Both the position numbers and the translations under genes were made by a program. A DNA stretch of 64,000 nucleotides, from contig NZ_SOFY01000011.1 of NCBI RefSeq assembly GCF_004402595.1, forward strand, positions 1 through 64,000, in the 5' to 3' direction. The stretch comes from Cryobacterium shii (lineage in GTDB: Bacteria > Actinomycetota > Actinomycetes > Actinomycetales > Microbacteriaceae). The notes beneath the pieces are model-generated. The model saw only the letters and a list, made by a program, of their open reading frames with translations, did no database searches and had not been told where the DNA came from. Of the stretch, positions 32,977-42,544 are shown in pieces. Each line of letters opens with the position of its first letter. Position 1 is the first letter of the stretch.

Positions 32977-34809
32977 GTGAAACAGTTCGATCTGCCCGCA
33001 ATCGTTCCTGCGGATCCCGCAGCCAACGTCACCGACCTGCTCGTCGACCGCCTCGCGGCAACCCCGGAGTCCGTGCTGTTCTCCCTGCCGCAGAACGGCG
33101 CCTGGCTCCCGGTGACCACCAGCCAGTTCTACGGACAGGTCATCGCCCTGGCCAAGGGCCTCGTCGCCGCCGGCATCCAGCCCGGCGACAAGATCGGGCT
33201 GATGTGCAAGACCCGCTACGAGTGGACGCTGATCGACTTCGCCGCCTGGTTCGCCGGCGCCGTGCTCGTCCCCGTCTATGAGACCAGCTCCCCCACCCAG
33301 ATCCAGTGGATCCTGGGCGATTCCGACGCCGTCGCCGTGATCGTGGAAACCCCGGAGCACTTCTCCCGCCTCGATGAGGTGCACCCCGAGCTCCCCAGCG
33401 TGCAGCGCGTCTGGCAGATCAATCTCGGCGACCTCGACAAGCTCGGGGCTGCCGGGGTCGACGTGCCGGACGAGGAAATCGAGCGACGCCGCTCCCTCGC
33501 GGTGGGCGCCGACATGGCCACCCTGATCTACACGTCCGGTTCCACCGGCCGGCCCAAGGGTTGCGTGCTCACCCACGCCAACTTCGTCGAGACCAGCCGC
33601 AACGCGGCCGTCGCGCTGGACGAGGTGCTCACCGACGAGCATGGCGCGTCGACGCTCCTGTTCATCACCACCGCGCACGTCTTCGCCCGGTTCATCTCCG
33701 TGCTCTGCGTGCACGCCGGTGTGCGCGTGGGCCACCAGCCCGACACCAAGAAGCTGCTCGAATCCCTCGGCACGTTCAAACCGACCTTCCTGCTCGCGGT
33801 GCCCCGGGTCTTCGAGAAGGTCTACAACTCCGCCGAACAGAAGGCGCTCGCCGCCGGGCGCGGCAGGATCTTCGAGACCGCGGCCCAAACGGCCGTCGAC
33901 CACTCGATGCTGGTCAACGCGGGCAAGCCCGTTCCCCTGATGATGAAGATCCGGTTCACCCTGTTCGACCGGCTCGTCTACAGCAAGCTGCGCGCCGCCA
34001 TGGGCGGGAACGTGAAGTACGCCGTGTCCGGTTCGGCCCCCCTCGGCATGCACCTCGGCCACTTCTACCACAGCCTGGGCATCAAGATCCTCGAAGGCTA
34101 CGGGCTGACCGAGACCACCGCCCCAACCACCGTGGGCCGCCCCGCCCAGTTCAAGATCGGAACCGTGGGGCCGCCCCTGCCCGGCGTCTCCGTTCGGGTC
34201 ATGGACGACGGCGAGATCGAGGTCAAGGGCGTCAACGTCTTCAAGGAGTATTGGAAGAACCCGGAGGCGACCGCGGCCACCTTCAACGACGGATGGCTCC
34301 GCACCGGTGACATCGGCGACTTCGACAGTGAGGGTTACCTGACCATCACCGGGCGCAAGAAGGAGATCATCGTCACGGCGGGTGGCAAGAACGTCGCCCC
34401 GGCCGCGCTCGAGGACCCCATTCGTTCGAACCCGCTGATCGGCCAGGTCGTCGTCGTCGGCGATCGCAAGCCGTTCATCGCCGCTCTCGTCACCCTCGAC
34501 CCGGACATGCTTGCGGTCTGGCTGAACAACAACGGCGAGGATGCGGGCATGTCGGTCGCCGAGGCATCCGTCAACACCAAGGTTCTCGCCGAGGTGCAGC
34601 GAGCGATCGACCACGCCAACGACCATGTGTCCCGGGCCGAGTCGATCCGTAAGTTCACGGTGCTCTCGACGGAGCTCACCGAGGACAACGGTTATCTCAC
34701 GCCGAAGCTCAGCATCAAGCGGGACATCATCCTGCGGGACTTCGCCGACACCATCGAGGCCATGTATATCGGCGCCCCGGTGACCGGGACGACCCCGGTC
34801 AAGGGCTAG
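32977..34809 (+). CDS. Long-chain fatty-acid--CoA ligase (AMP-forming)
   Basis: Activates fatty acids via acyl-AMP. The 610-aa protein has the AMP-binding P-loop TLIYTSGSTGRPKGCVLTHAN, the linker/gate GYGLTETTAPTT, DGWLRTGDIGDFDSEGYLTITGRKKEII and C-terminal KFTVL...ELTPKLSIKR-type sequence with the catalytic lysine region. This domain layout matches FadD15-type enzymes. GTG start with GAGGAG 5 nt upstream. It is divergent from the ROK kinase and convergent with def. Confidence 0.92.
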   Translation: MKQFDLPAIVPADPAANVTDLLVDRLAATPESVLFSLPQNGAWLPVTTSQFYGQVIALAKGLVAAGIQPGDKIGLMCKTRYEWTLIDFAAWFAGAVLVPVYETSSPTQIQWILGDSDAVAVIVETPEHFSRLDEVHPELPSVQRVWQINLGDLDKLGAAGVDVPDEEIERRRSLAVGADMATLIYTSGSTGRPKGCVLTHANFVETSRNAAVALDEVLTDEHGASTLLFITTAHVFARFISVLCVHAGVRVGHQPDTKKLLESLGTFKPTFLLAVPRVFEKVYNSAEQKALAAGRGRIFETAAQTAVDHSMLVNAGKPVPLMMKIRFTLFDRLVYSKLRAAMGGNVKYAVSGSAPLGMHLGHFYHSLGIKILEGYGLTETTAPTTVGRPAQFKIGTVGPPLPGVSVRVMDDGEIEVKGVNVFKEYWKNPEATAATFNDGWLRTGDIGDFDSEGYLTITGRKKEIIVTAGGKNVAPAALEDPIRSNPLIGQVVVVGDRKPFIAALVTLDPDMLAVWLNNNGEDAGMSVAEASVNTKVLAEVQRAIDHANDHVSRAESIRKFTVLSTELTEDNGYLTPKLSIKRDIILRDFADTIEAMYIGAPVTGTTPVKG

Positions 34810-34843
34810 GTGTACAGCCAGGCCGGGTAGCCGGACGCGTTCT

Positions 34844-34867
34844 GGTCGGGTCCGCCCGGACCCGACC
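34844..34867. terminator. Bidirectional hairpin between the acyl-CoA ligase gene and def
   Basis: Perfect 10-bp stem GGTCGGGTCC / GGACCCGACC with loop GCCC in the 66-bp convergent gap. There is no T-run, so a terminator role is inferred from position. Confidence 0.6.
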
Positions 34868-34875
34868 GGTATCGA

Positions 34876-35367
34876 TCAGAACCAGGTGGACTCGCGGACT
34901 TCCTTCATGGCCGCCCGGCGGTTCTCCTTGTCGAGGCGGTCGAGGTAGAGGAAGCCGTCGAGGTGGTCGGTTTCGTGCTGCAGCGCCTGCGCCATGATGC
35001 CGGTGCCGGAGAGTTCGACGGCGTCCCCGTCCAGGTCCACACCGGTCACCCGGGCGAACGGGTAGCGCCGGGTCGGGTACCACAGGCCGGGCACGGAGAG
35101 GCAGCCCTCCTCCACGAGTTCGGGCTCGCCGGAGACCTCGGCCAGGACCGGGTTCAGGATGTACCCGATCTTGCCGTCGATGTTGTAGCTGAACGCCCGC
35201 AGGTTGACGCCGATCTGTGACGCCGCGACCCCCGCCCGCCCGGGCAGGAGCACGCTGTCGAGCAGGTCCTCGACCAGGCTCTCCACCCGGGAGTCGATGG
35301 TGACGATCGGGTCGGAGACGGTCTTCAGGACGGGATCTCCGAAGAGACGGATCTGGCGCTCAGGCAC
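34876..35367 (-). CDS. def: Peptide deformylase
   Basis: Removes the formyl group from new N-termini. The 163-aa metalloenzyme has all three motifs: GVAASQIG (a slightly diverged GxGxAAxQ), EGCLSVP with metal ligand Cys89, and QHETDHLDG with His131, Glu132 and His135. GTG start at 35367 has GGAG about 7 nt upstream. It is downstream of the MinD-like ATPase gene, with a 63-bp gap. Confidence 0.95.
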   Translation of the reverse strand: MPERQIRLFGDPVLKTVSDPIVTIDSRVESLVEDLLDSVLLPGRAGVAASQIGVNLRAFSYNIDGKIGYILNPVLAEVSGEPELVEEGCLSVPGLWYPTRRYPFARVTGVDLDGDAVELSGTGIMAQALQHETDHLDGFLYLDRLDKENRRAAMKEVRESTWF

Positions 35368-35430
35368 AGTGGAACTCCAAGTCGTTGGTACAGGGGATGC
35401 AAGGGGCGAGGGAAGAGCAGCCCGTGGCGA

Positions 35431-36738
35431 TCACACGCCGCGGTCGGCCGGAAGGCCTTCCACGACCATGGCGGCCAGGGTGCGGGCGGCGAGCCGCGTG
35501 ATCGGCTTCAGATCGTCGAACGAGATGACACTTCCCGCGGCCAGCTGCGGGTCCCAGGGGATCCGCACGATCTCCCGCACCCGGGACCGGAAGTGCGACT
35601 CGATCTCCTCGAGCTTGACCAGGTTGGTGCCCTGGGTCGCCGTATTGAGCGCGACGATGGCGTTCTGCACCAGGTCGCCGTAGCCGTTCGCCTCGAGCCA
35701 GGTCAGGGTTTCCGAGGCCAGCCGGGCCTCGTCGACGCTGCCGCCGGACACAATGACGATCGAATCGGCACGCTGTAGGGTCGCCCGCATCACGGAGTGC
35801 ACGATTCCCGTGCCGCAGTCGGTGAGCATGATCGAGTAGTACCGGGCGGCCAGGTCGGCGACGACGTTGTAGTCGTCCTCGTCGAAGGCCTCCGACAGGA
35901 GCGGGTCGGTGTCGGACGCGAGGATGTCGAGCCGGGTGGCGTCCCGGGACACCAGGGCGGAGAAGTCGGTGAAGCCGCCGATGGATGCGGCCTTCGTGAC
36001 CACGTCGCGCACGGTGGAACGCGTCTGCTTGGTCACGCGCTCGGAGAGCGTGCCCCGGTCCGGGTTGGCGTCGATGGCGATGATCCGGTCTTCACGGGCA
36101 TCCGCCAGGGCCATGCCGAGGAGTGCGGTGACCGTCGTCTTGCCCACGCCGCCCTTGCGGGTCAGGATCGGGACGAAGCGGGTGCCGCCGTCGAACTCCT
36201 TGCGGATGCGGTCGTCGAGTTCCTTCTGCGCCCGCACCCGGGCGGAATCGCCCAGGTTCACCAGGTGCAGGGTCGCCGCGAAGACGAAGGTGTTCCAGGC
36301 GCCGCGGGGCGGCGGCTTGGTGCGCCGGTTGACCGCCAGCAGGCGGTCGGAGGTGAGCATCGCGGCGGATTCGGGCGAGGAGCTCGTTTCGGGGCGGAGC
36401 CGGTCACGGCGGGTTTGCTGGGTCGCGGTCTCGGCGGCGGGTGCGGACAGGGCCCGCACGGCGCCGGTGACGGCCGCCGAGGAGCGCTCGGCACGGGGCA
36501 CGGCCGGGGTGCTGATTTCGATCGTGTGGGTCGTCGGGTGGCTGGGTGCGTCGGCGGGACGGGACAGGCCGACAGGTCCCCTGCGGGCGGCAACCGGCGC
36601 CGAGGCCGGCAGAGCGGCCGCGAGGTTCACGATCGTGTGCGGCGGCAGCTCGCTGTGGTACTCGTCACCCGGCTGGGTGAGCGGCACGGCCGAGGGTTCC
36701 CGACCGGAACCCTCGGCGCCTGTGCGCTTTTCGGACAA
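35431..36738 (-). CDS. MinD/ParA-like ATPase with long disordered N-terminus
   Basis: 435-aa protein. Residues 1-145 are Ala/Pro/Ser/Thr/Arg-rich and probably disordered. The C-terminal 265 residues form a SIMIBI ATPase with deviant Walker A RKGGVGKTTVTALLG, IIAIDANPDRGTLSERV (A') and IMLTDCGTGIVHSVM. Similar N-terminally extended ATPases occur with actinobacterial secretion or polar-growth loci, but no partner is encoded here. TTG at 36738 is chosen because GAAGGGG lies 8 nt upstream; TTG at 36771, two bases after pyc, is the alternative. Co-directional with pyc. Confidence 0.78.
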   Translation of the reverse strand: MSEKRTGAEGSGREPSAVPLTQPGDEYHSELPPHTIVNLAAALPASAPVAARRGPVGLSRPADAPSHPTTHTIEISTPAVPRAERSSAAVTGAVRALSAPAAETATQQTRRDRLRPETSSSPESAAMLTSDRLLAVNRRTKPPPRGAWNTFVFAATLHLVNLGDSARVRAQKELDDRIRKEFDGGTRFVPILTRKGGVGKTTVTALLGMALADAREDRIIAIDANPDRGTLSERVTKQTRSTVRDVVTKAASIGGFTDFSALVSRDATRLDILASDTDPLLSEAFDEDDYNVVADLAARYYSIMLTDCGTGIVHSVMRATLQRADSIVIVSGGSVDEARLASETLTWLEANGYGDLVQNAIVALNTATQGTNLVKLEEIESHFRSRVREIVRIPWDPQLAAGSVISFDDLKPITRLAARTLAAMVVEGLPADRGV

Positions 36739-36773
36739 AAGATCAGCCCCTTCGTCGGAGATCGGCCCCAATC

Positions 36774-39700
36774 TTAGCGCGGCAGCACCACCACGAGCAG
36801 ATCCCCCGCGTCGACCTGCTGCGTTTTCGGGATCGCGACGCGCTCGACGACGCCCGCGATGGGCGAGGTGATCGCGGCCTCCATCTTCATGGCCTCGATC
36901 GAGGCGACACTCTCACCGGCCTCGACGAAGGCGCCTTCCTCGACCTTGAGGGTCACCACTCCGGAGAACGGCGCGGCGATCTGGCCCGGCCGGTTCGCAT
37001 CCGCCTTCTCCGCCGCCTTGCTGCTGACGGTGATGCTGCGGTCACGCACGAACACCGGGCGCAGCTGGCCGTTCAGGGTCGTCATGACCGTGCGCATGCC
37101 CTTCTCATCCGGCTCGCCGATGGCCTCGAGGCCGACGTAGAGTCGCACGCCCTTGTCGATTTCGACGGCATGCTCGACGCCCTGCTGCAGCCCGTTGAGG
37201 TAGTCGACGGTGTCCAGTACGGAGAGGTCGCCGAACAGTTCGCGGATCTGCTCGAACTGCCTGGTCGGAGCGGGGAACAGCAGCTGGTTGAGCATGGCGC
37301 GGCGGGTGAGGCTGTCGCCGTTCAGGGCGCCGCGCTCGTCCGCGGTCAGCTCGGTCACGCCGATGCGGACGGTGCGTCCGGCGAGCACCTTGCTGCGAAA
37401 GGGCTCCGGCCAGCCGCCGGGCAGGTCACCCAGCTCCCCCGCCATGAAGCCGATGACCGAGTCGGGCACGTCGTAGTTGCCGGGGTTCTCCGCGAAGTCG
37501 GCGGGGTCGGCGCGCACCGCGGCCAGGTAGAGGGCGAGGTCGCCGACCACCTTGGACGACGGCGTCACCTTGGGCACGCGGCCGAGGATGTCGTTGGCCG
37601 CGGCGTACATGTCCTCGATCAGTTCGAAGTCGTCGGCGAGGCCGAGGGCGACCGCTTGCGTGCGCAGGTTGGACAGCTGCCCGCCCGGGATCTCGTGGGT
37701 GTACACCCGCCCGGTCGGCGCCCGCAGGCCCGATTCGAAGGGGTGGTAGACCCGGCGCACGTCTTCCCAGTACGGTTCGAGGTCACAGACGGCCTTGAGC
37801 GAGATGCCAGTGTCGCGTTCGGTATGGGCCAGCGCGGCGACGAGAGAGGATGCCGAGGGCTGGCTGGTGGTGCCGGCCATCGGGGCGCTGGCCACGTCGA
37901 CCGCGTCGGCGCCGGCGCGTGCCGCCGCCAGCAGGGTGGCCAGCTGGCCGCCCGGGGTGTCGTGGGTGTGCACATGGACCGGGAGGTCGAACCGGTCCCG
38001 GAGAGCGGTGACGAGCTTCTCCGCGGCCGCGGGCCGGAGCAGGCCGGCCATGTCCTTGATCGCGAGGACGTGCGCGCCCGACTCGACGATCTGCTCGGCG
38101 AGCCGCAGGTAGTAGTCGAGGGTGTACAGCTTCTCCGCCGGGTCGAGCAGGTCGCCGGTGTAACAGAGCGCGACCTCGGCGACGGATGATCCGGTCGCGA
38201 GCACGGCATCGATGGCCGGGCGCATCTGGGAGACGTCGTTGAGGGCGTCGAAGATGCGGAAGATGTCGACACCGGTCGCGGCGGCCTCCCGCACGAACGC
38301 GTCGGTCACCTCGGTCGGGTACGGCGTGTATCCGACCGTGTTCCGCCCGCGCAGCAGCATCTGCAGGTTGATGTTGGGCAGAGCCTCCCGCAACGACGCG
38401 AGCCGCTCCCACGGGTCTTCGCCGAGGAAACGCAGGGCCACGTCGTAGGTGGCGCCGCCCCAGGCCTCGACCGAAAGTAGCTGCGGGGTCATCCGTGCCA
38501 CGTACGGCGCCACGGCGACGAGATCGCGGGTGCGCACCCGGGTCGCCAGCAGCGACTGGTGAGCGTCGCGGAACGTGGTATCGGTCACGGCCAGGGCCGT
38601 CTGGGCGCGCAACGCGGCGGCAAAGCCGGCCGGGCCCAGCAGCTGGAGTCGCTGGCGCGAGCCGGAAGGTGCCGGCTCGGCCAGGTCGAGCTTCGGCAGC
38701 TTCTCGGCCGGGTTCAGCAGGGTGATCGGCACCCCGTTGGGCTTGTTCACCGTGACGTCGGCGAGCCAGTTCAGGATCTTGGTCCCGCGGTCCTTGGATG
38801 CCCGACCGCGCAGGAGCTCCGGCCGCTCGTCGATGAAGGAGGTGCTGAGGTTGCCGGCCGCGAAGTCGGGGTCGTCGAGGACGGCCTGCAGGAACGAGAC
38901 GTTCGTGGACACGCCGCGGATGCGGAACTCGGCCAGGGCGCGCTTGGAGCGGGTGACCGCGGACGGGAAGTCACGGCCACGGCAGGTGAGCTTGGCGAGC
39001 ATCGAGTCGAAGTGGGGGCTGATGTGGGCGCCGGGGTTGATCGTGCCGCCGTCGAGCCGGATCCCGGCGCCGCCGGGCGAGCGGTACGTGGTGATCTTGC
39101 CGGTGTCCGGGCGGAAACCCATGGTCGGGTCCTCCGTCGTGATGCGGCACTGCAGCGCGGCCCCGCGAAGCTGGATCTTGTCCTGGGTCAGTTCGAGGTC
39201 GCGAAGGCTCTCGCCCGCCGCGATGCGGATCTGGGACTGCACGAGGTCGACATCCGTCACCTCTTCCGTCACGGTGTGCTCGACCTGGATGCGCGGGTTC
39301 ATCTCGATGAACACGTGCTGGCCCTCACGTTCGCCGACCGTGTCGAGCAGGAACTCGACGGTGCCGGCGTTGACGTAGCCGATCGACCGGGCGAAGGCGA
39401 CCGCGTCGGCGTAGAGCCGCTGGCGGATCTCGTCGGACAGGTTCGGCGCGGGAGCGATCTCGATCACTTTCTGGTGGCGACGCTGCACGGAGCAGTCCCG
39501 CTCGAACAGGTGCACGGTCTCGCCGGTGGAGTCGGCCAGGATCTGCACCTCGATGTGGCGGGGCCGGAGGACCGCCTGCTCCAGGAACATCGTCGGGTCG
39601 CCGAAGGCACTGTTCGCCTCGCGCATGGCCTCTTCGAGGGACCCGCGCAGCTCGCTCATCTGGGCGACCCGGCGCATGCCGCGCCCGCCGCCGCCCGCGA

Positions 39701-40178
39701 CGGCCTTCGCGAAGATCGGGAAGCCGATCTCCTCTGCCGCGGCGATCAGCTCGTCGACGTCGCGGGAGGGCGCGCTGGACTTGAGCACGGGCACCCCGGC
39801 GGCGATCGCGTGCTCCTTGGCGGTGACCTTGTTGCCGGCCATTTCGAGCACATGCTCGCCCGGGCCGATGAACGTGATGCCGGCCTGCCGGGCGGCGAGG
39901 GCCAGCTCCGGGTTCTCGGACAGGAAGCCGTAACCGGGGTAGATCGCGTCGGCGCCGCTCTCCTTGGCCACCCGGATGATCTCGCTCACCGTGAGGTAGG
40001 CACGCACCGGGTGACCCGGTTCGCCGATCTGGTACGCCTCGTCGGCCTTCAGCCGGTGCAGGGAGTTGCGGTCCTCGAACGGGAACACCGCGACCGTTTT
40101 CGCGCCGAGCTCGTAGGCGGCCCGGAAGGCCCTGATCGCGATTTCACCGCGGTTGGCAACAAGGATTTTCGTGAACAT
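36774..40178 (-). CDS. pyc: Pyruvate carboxylase
   Basis: Biotin-dependent, ATP-driven carboxylation of pyruvate to oxaloacetate (anaplerosis). The 1134-aa single chain has biotin carboxylase (residues 1-450; KILVANRGEIAIRAFRA, AGGGGRGMRRV), carboxyltransferase (about residues 535-800; TDTTFRDAHQSLLATRVRT, VHTHDTPGGQLAT), the PYC_OADA domain and the biotinyl domain with EAMKMEA (biotin on Lys1099). ATG at 40178 has GAGAGG 5 nt upstream. It is divergent from a ParA-like gene. Confidence 0.97.
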   Translation of the reverse strand: MFTKILVANRGEIAIRAFRAAYELGAKTVAVFPFEDRNSLHRLKADEAYQIGEPGHPVRAYLTVSEIIRVAKESGADAIYPGYGFLSENPELALAARQAGITFIGPGEHVLEMAGNKVTAKEHAIAAGVPVLKSSAPSRDVDELIAAAEEIGFPIFAKAVAGGGGRGMRRVAQMSELRGSLEEAMREANSAFGDPTMFLEQAVLRPRHIEVQILADSTGETVHLFERDCSVQRRHQKVIEIAPAPNLSDEIRQRLYADAVAFARSIGYVNAGTVEFLLDTVGEREGQHVFIEMNPRIQVEHTVTEEVTDVDLVQSQIRIAAGESLRDLELTQDKIQLRGAALQCRITTEDPTMGFRPDTGKITTYRSPGGAGIRLDGGTINPGAHISPHFDSMLAKLTCRGRDFPSAVTRSKRALAEFRIRGVSTNVSFLQAVLDDPDFAAGNLSTSFIDERPELLRGRASKDRGTKILNWLADVTVNKPNGVPITLLNPAEKLPKLDLAEPAPSGSRQRLQLLGPAGFAAALRAQTALAVTDTTFRDAHQSLLATRVRTRDLVAVAPYVARMTPQLLSVEAWGGATYDVALRFLGEDPWERLASLREALPNINLQMLLRGRNTVGYTPYPTEVTDAFVREAAATGVDIFRIFDALNDVSQMRPAIDAVLATGSSVAEVALCYTGDLLDPAEKLYTLDYYLRLAEQIVESGAHVLAIKDMAGLLRPAAAEKLVTALRDRFDLPVHVHTHDTPGGQLATLLAAARAGADAVDVASAPMAGTTSQPSASSLVAALAHTERDTGISLKAVCDLEPYWEDVRRVYHPFESGLRAPTGRVYTHEIPGGQLSNLRTQAVALGLADDFELIEDMYAAANDILGRVPKVTPSSKVVGDLALYLAAVRADPADFAENPGNYDVPDSVIGFMAGELGDLPGGWPEPFRSKVLAGRTVRIGVTELTADERGALNGDSLTRRAMLNQLLFPAPTRQFEQIRELFGDLSVLDTVDYLNGLQQGVEHAVEIDKGVRLYVGLEAIGEPDEKGMRTVMTTLNGQLRPVFVRDRSITVSSKAAEKADANRPGQIAAPFSGVVTLKVEEGAFVEAGESVASIEAMKMEAAITSPIAGVVERVAIPKTQQVDAGDLLVVVLPR

Positions 40179-40241
40179 CAGGACCTCTCAAGCGCGGAGC
40201 CGCACACAGCCAACGGTTAGGTTCTCCAAGACTAGTGAAGG

Positions 40242-40247
40242 TAACGT
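40242..40247 (+). promoter_or_regulatory. Possible leaderless -10 box of parA
   Basis: TAACGT lies 8 nt before the GTG at 40256, and no ribosome-binding site is properly spaced for that start. A second TAGGTT at 40219-40224 is an alternative. Confidence 0.3.
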
Positions 40248-40255
40248 ATCTACTT

Positions 40256-41062
40256 GTGCACGTACTAAGCGTTAGCTCCCTCAAGGGAGGAGTAGGCAAG
40301 ACCACAGTGACCCTGGGTCTGGCGTCTGCTGCCTTCGCCCGCGGCGTGCGAACCCTGGTTGTGGACATTGATCCACAGTCGGATGTGTCGACGGGGATGG
40401 ATATCGAGGTCGCCGGCCACCTCAACATCGCCGATGTGCTCGCCTCTCCCAAGGAAAAGGTCGTTCGCGCGGCCATCGTTCCCAGCGGGTGGACCCGCGG
40501 CCGGCCCGGCACCGTCGACGTGATGATCGGCAGCCCGTCCGCCATCAACTTCGACGGCCCGCACCCCAGCATCCGGGACATCTGGAAGCTCGAGGAGGCT
40601 CTCTCCACGGTCGAGAAGGACTACGACCTGGTGCTGATCGACTGCGCCCCGTCCCTGAACGCGCTCACGCGCACGGCGTGGGCAGCGAGTGACCGGGTGG
40701 CCGTAGTGACAGAACCCGGCCTCTTTTCCGTGGCCGCCGCCGACCGCGCCCTGCGCGCGATCGAGGAGATCCGGCGCGGACTCAGCCCCAGACTCCAGCC
40801 GCTCGGCATCATCGTCAACCGGGCCCGAGTCGCCTCCCTCGAACACCAGTTCCGGATCAAGGAGCTGCGGGACATGTTCGGTCCGCTCGTGCTCAGCCCC
40901 CAGCTTCCCGAGCGCACCTCCCTGCAGCAGGCTCAGGGCGCGGCGAAGCCGCTGCACACGTGGCCCGGAGACAGCGCCCAGGAGATGGCGCGCTACTTCG
41001 ACCAGCTGCTGGAGCGGATTCTGCGCACGGCCCGCATCGCCGAGTACGCGGAGCCGCGCTGA
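40256..41062 (+). CDS. ParA-family ATPase
   Basis: 268-aa ATPase starting HVLSVSSLKGGVGKTTVTLGLASA (deviant Walker A), with VVDIDPQSDVSTGMD and LVLIDCAPSLNALTRTA (Walker B region). No ParB gene or parS-like site is visible, so this is an orphan ParA, perhaps positioning another cargo. GTG at 40256 is chosen because the Walker motif starts 10 residues in, as in related proteins; GTG at 40235 would add 7 residues. It is divergent from pyc (77 bp) and convergent with the MerR gene. Confidence 0.88.
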   Translation: MHVLSVSSLKGGVGKTTVTLGLASAAFARGVRTLVVDIDPQSDVSTGMDIEVAGHLNIADVLASPKEKVVRAAIVPSGWTRGRPGTVDVMIGSPSAINFDGPHPSIRDIWKLEEALSTVEKDYDLVLIDCAPSLNALTRTAWAASDRVAVVTEPGLFSVAAADRALRAIEEIRRGLSPRLQPLGIIVNRARVASLEHQFRIKELRDMFGPLVLSPQLPERTSLQQAQGAAKPLHTWPGDSAQEMARYFDQLLERILRTARIAEYAEPR

Positions 41063-41152
41063 CCTGAGCGCGCCCTGTCTTGAGGACGGCGCCCGAGCGG
41101 GCACCGGCCTGGCGTGAGCCGGCCGGGTGGTCTCAGCTGGTCTCGGCTGTTC

Positions 41153-41704
41153 TCAAGAGACCTTGCGGCTGCCACGGCGGACGGCGAGTTCGTCCGCGGG
41201 GTCGACCGCCTGGGTGTCCAGCTCGACGAGGGTCGTCTCGACCTCGCGGAGCACCTTGCCGACGGCGATGCCGAAGACGCCCTGGCCGCGGCTGACCAGG
41301 TCGATGACCTCGTCGTTGGACGTGCACAGGTAGACGCTGGCCCCGTCGCTCATGAGCGTCGTCTGGGCCAGGTCGCTGACGCCGGATTCGCGCAGCTGGT
41401 TCACGGCGGTGCGAATCTGCTGGAGGGAGATTCCGGTGTCGAGCAGTCGTTTGACCAGCTTCAGAACCAGGATGTCGCGGAATCCGTAGAGACGTTGGGT
41501 GCCGGACCCGGCAGCGCCGCGCACGGTGGGCTGGACCAGTTCGGTGCGGGCCCAGTAGTCCAGTTGGCGGTAACTGATCCCGGCGGCCCGAGCCGCCACA
41601 GCGCCGCGGTAACCCGATTTGTCGTCGAGCTCCGGCATCCCGTCGGTGAAGAGCAGACCCTCGCTGTAGCGAGAGCCCTCGTCACGCTGATGGAGCTCGC
41701 TCAT
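41153..41704 (-). CDS. MerR-family regulator (Rv1830-like)
   Basis: 183-aa regulator with winged helix-turn-helix GAVAARAAGISYRQLDYWARTELVQPTVRG (about residues 27-56) and QRLYGFRDILVLKLVKRLLDTGISLQQI, then a C-terminal effector region without cysteines typical of metal sensors. Position, downstream of a second MerR gene and a GarA-like gene, matches mycobacterial Rv1830. ATG at 41704 has GAGAGG 8 nt upstream. Ligand and targets are unknown. Confidence 0.85.
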   Translation of the reverse strand: MSELHQRDEGSRYSEGLLFTDGMPELDDKSGYRGAVAARAAGISYRQLDYWARTELVQPTVRGAAGSGTQRLYGFRDILVLKLVKRLLDTGISLQQIRTAVNQLRESGVSDLAQTTLMSDGASVYLCTSNDEVIDLVSRGQGVFGIAVGKVLREVETTLVELDTQAVDPADELAVRRGSRKVS

Positions 41705-41845
41705 ACGTTTTGCCTCTCGGGGTGGGACTGCGACGCAGATGATCGCTGGATCAACGCTACCGAGGTGGGCGGCCCTGATCAACGACATCCGGTCGAACAC
41801 TTTGCGTGTCGGGCCGAAAAGGTCGGGTCAGGCCCAGTGTAGGAC

Positions 41846-42544
41846 TTACTTGGTCAGTCGGCCCAGGGCGGAGCGTATCAGGCTGCCGCGAATCACCTCG
41901 AGCTGTCCGGCGATTTCCACCGCCATCTCGGCGGCCTTGGCGCGGCTGGAGGCGTCCTTGCGACGGGACAGCGGAACGAGGGCGCTCTCGATCAGGCCGA
42001 GTTCGCGTTCGGCCGCCCCGCGGAAACTGCGGAGGTGGCGAGGCTCGATGCCGCTGCGTTGCAGTTCCACCAGGGCGCGGAGCACACTCAGTGCATCGTC
42101 GCCGTAGACGTCGGCCGGCAGGATGATCGACGCTGACACGGCGTCGTGGAGCAGGGAGGCGGAGGCCCCGGCCTCGCGAGCGAGCTCGTCCCGGCTGAGC
42201 CGGCGCGCCGTGGTCAGCATCGAGGGGCCCGGCGTCACCCCGCCGGGGAGGACCGGCGACAGCCCGGCATCGAGATCGTCGAGGTAGGCGCGGATGACCT
42301 TCAACGGGAGGTAGTTGTCCCGTTGCATGGAGAGCACCAGGCGGAGGCGATCCAGGTCGCCCGCGCAGAACTTGCGATACCCGGATTCGGTGCGGGCAGG
42401 CGAAACCAGCCGCTGTTCCTCGAGGAACCGCAGCTTCGACGGAGTCAGGTCCGGGAATTCCGGCGTCAGCCGGGCCAGCACCTGTCCGATGCTCAAGAGT
42501 GACGTCGCGCCCGGCGCTCTGGCCTGGGCGGAGGACGCCGACAC
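41846..42544 (-). CDS. MerR-family regulator (Rv1828-like)
   Basis: 232-aa protein with N-terminal MerR winged helix (LSIGQVLARLTPEFPDLTPSKLRFLEEQRLVSP, then ESGYRKFCAGDLDRLRLVLSMQRDNYLPLKVI) and a mainly helical C-terminal domain. The PDLTPSKLRFLE pattern is diagnostic of the actinobacterial Rv1828 group. GTG at 42544 shares one base with the stop of the FHA gene (TAGTG), so the two are translationally coupled, the same pairing as garA with its MerR neighbour in mycobacteria. Confidence 0.88.
   Translation of the reverse strand: MSASSAQARAPGATSLLSIGQVLARLTPEFPDLTPSKLRFLEEQRLVSPARTESGYRKFCAGDLDRLRLVLSMQRDNYLPLKVIRAYLDDLDAGLSPVLPGGVTPGPSMLTTARRLSRDELAREAGASASLLHDAVSASIILPADVYGDDALSVLRALVELQRSGIEPRHLRSFRGAAERELGLIESALVPLSRRKDASSRAKAAEMAVEIAGQLEVIRGSLIRSALGRLTK

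Noticed and set aside
40179-40255. parS-like centromere beside parA
   Set aside because: No 16-bp GTTTCACGTGAAAC-like palindrome is present in the gap or nearby, and there is no parB.
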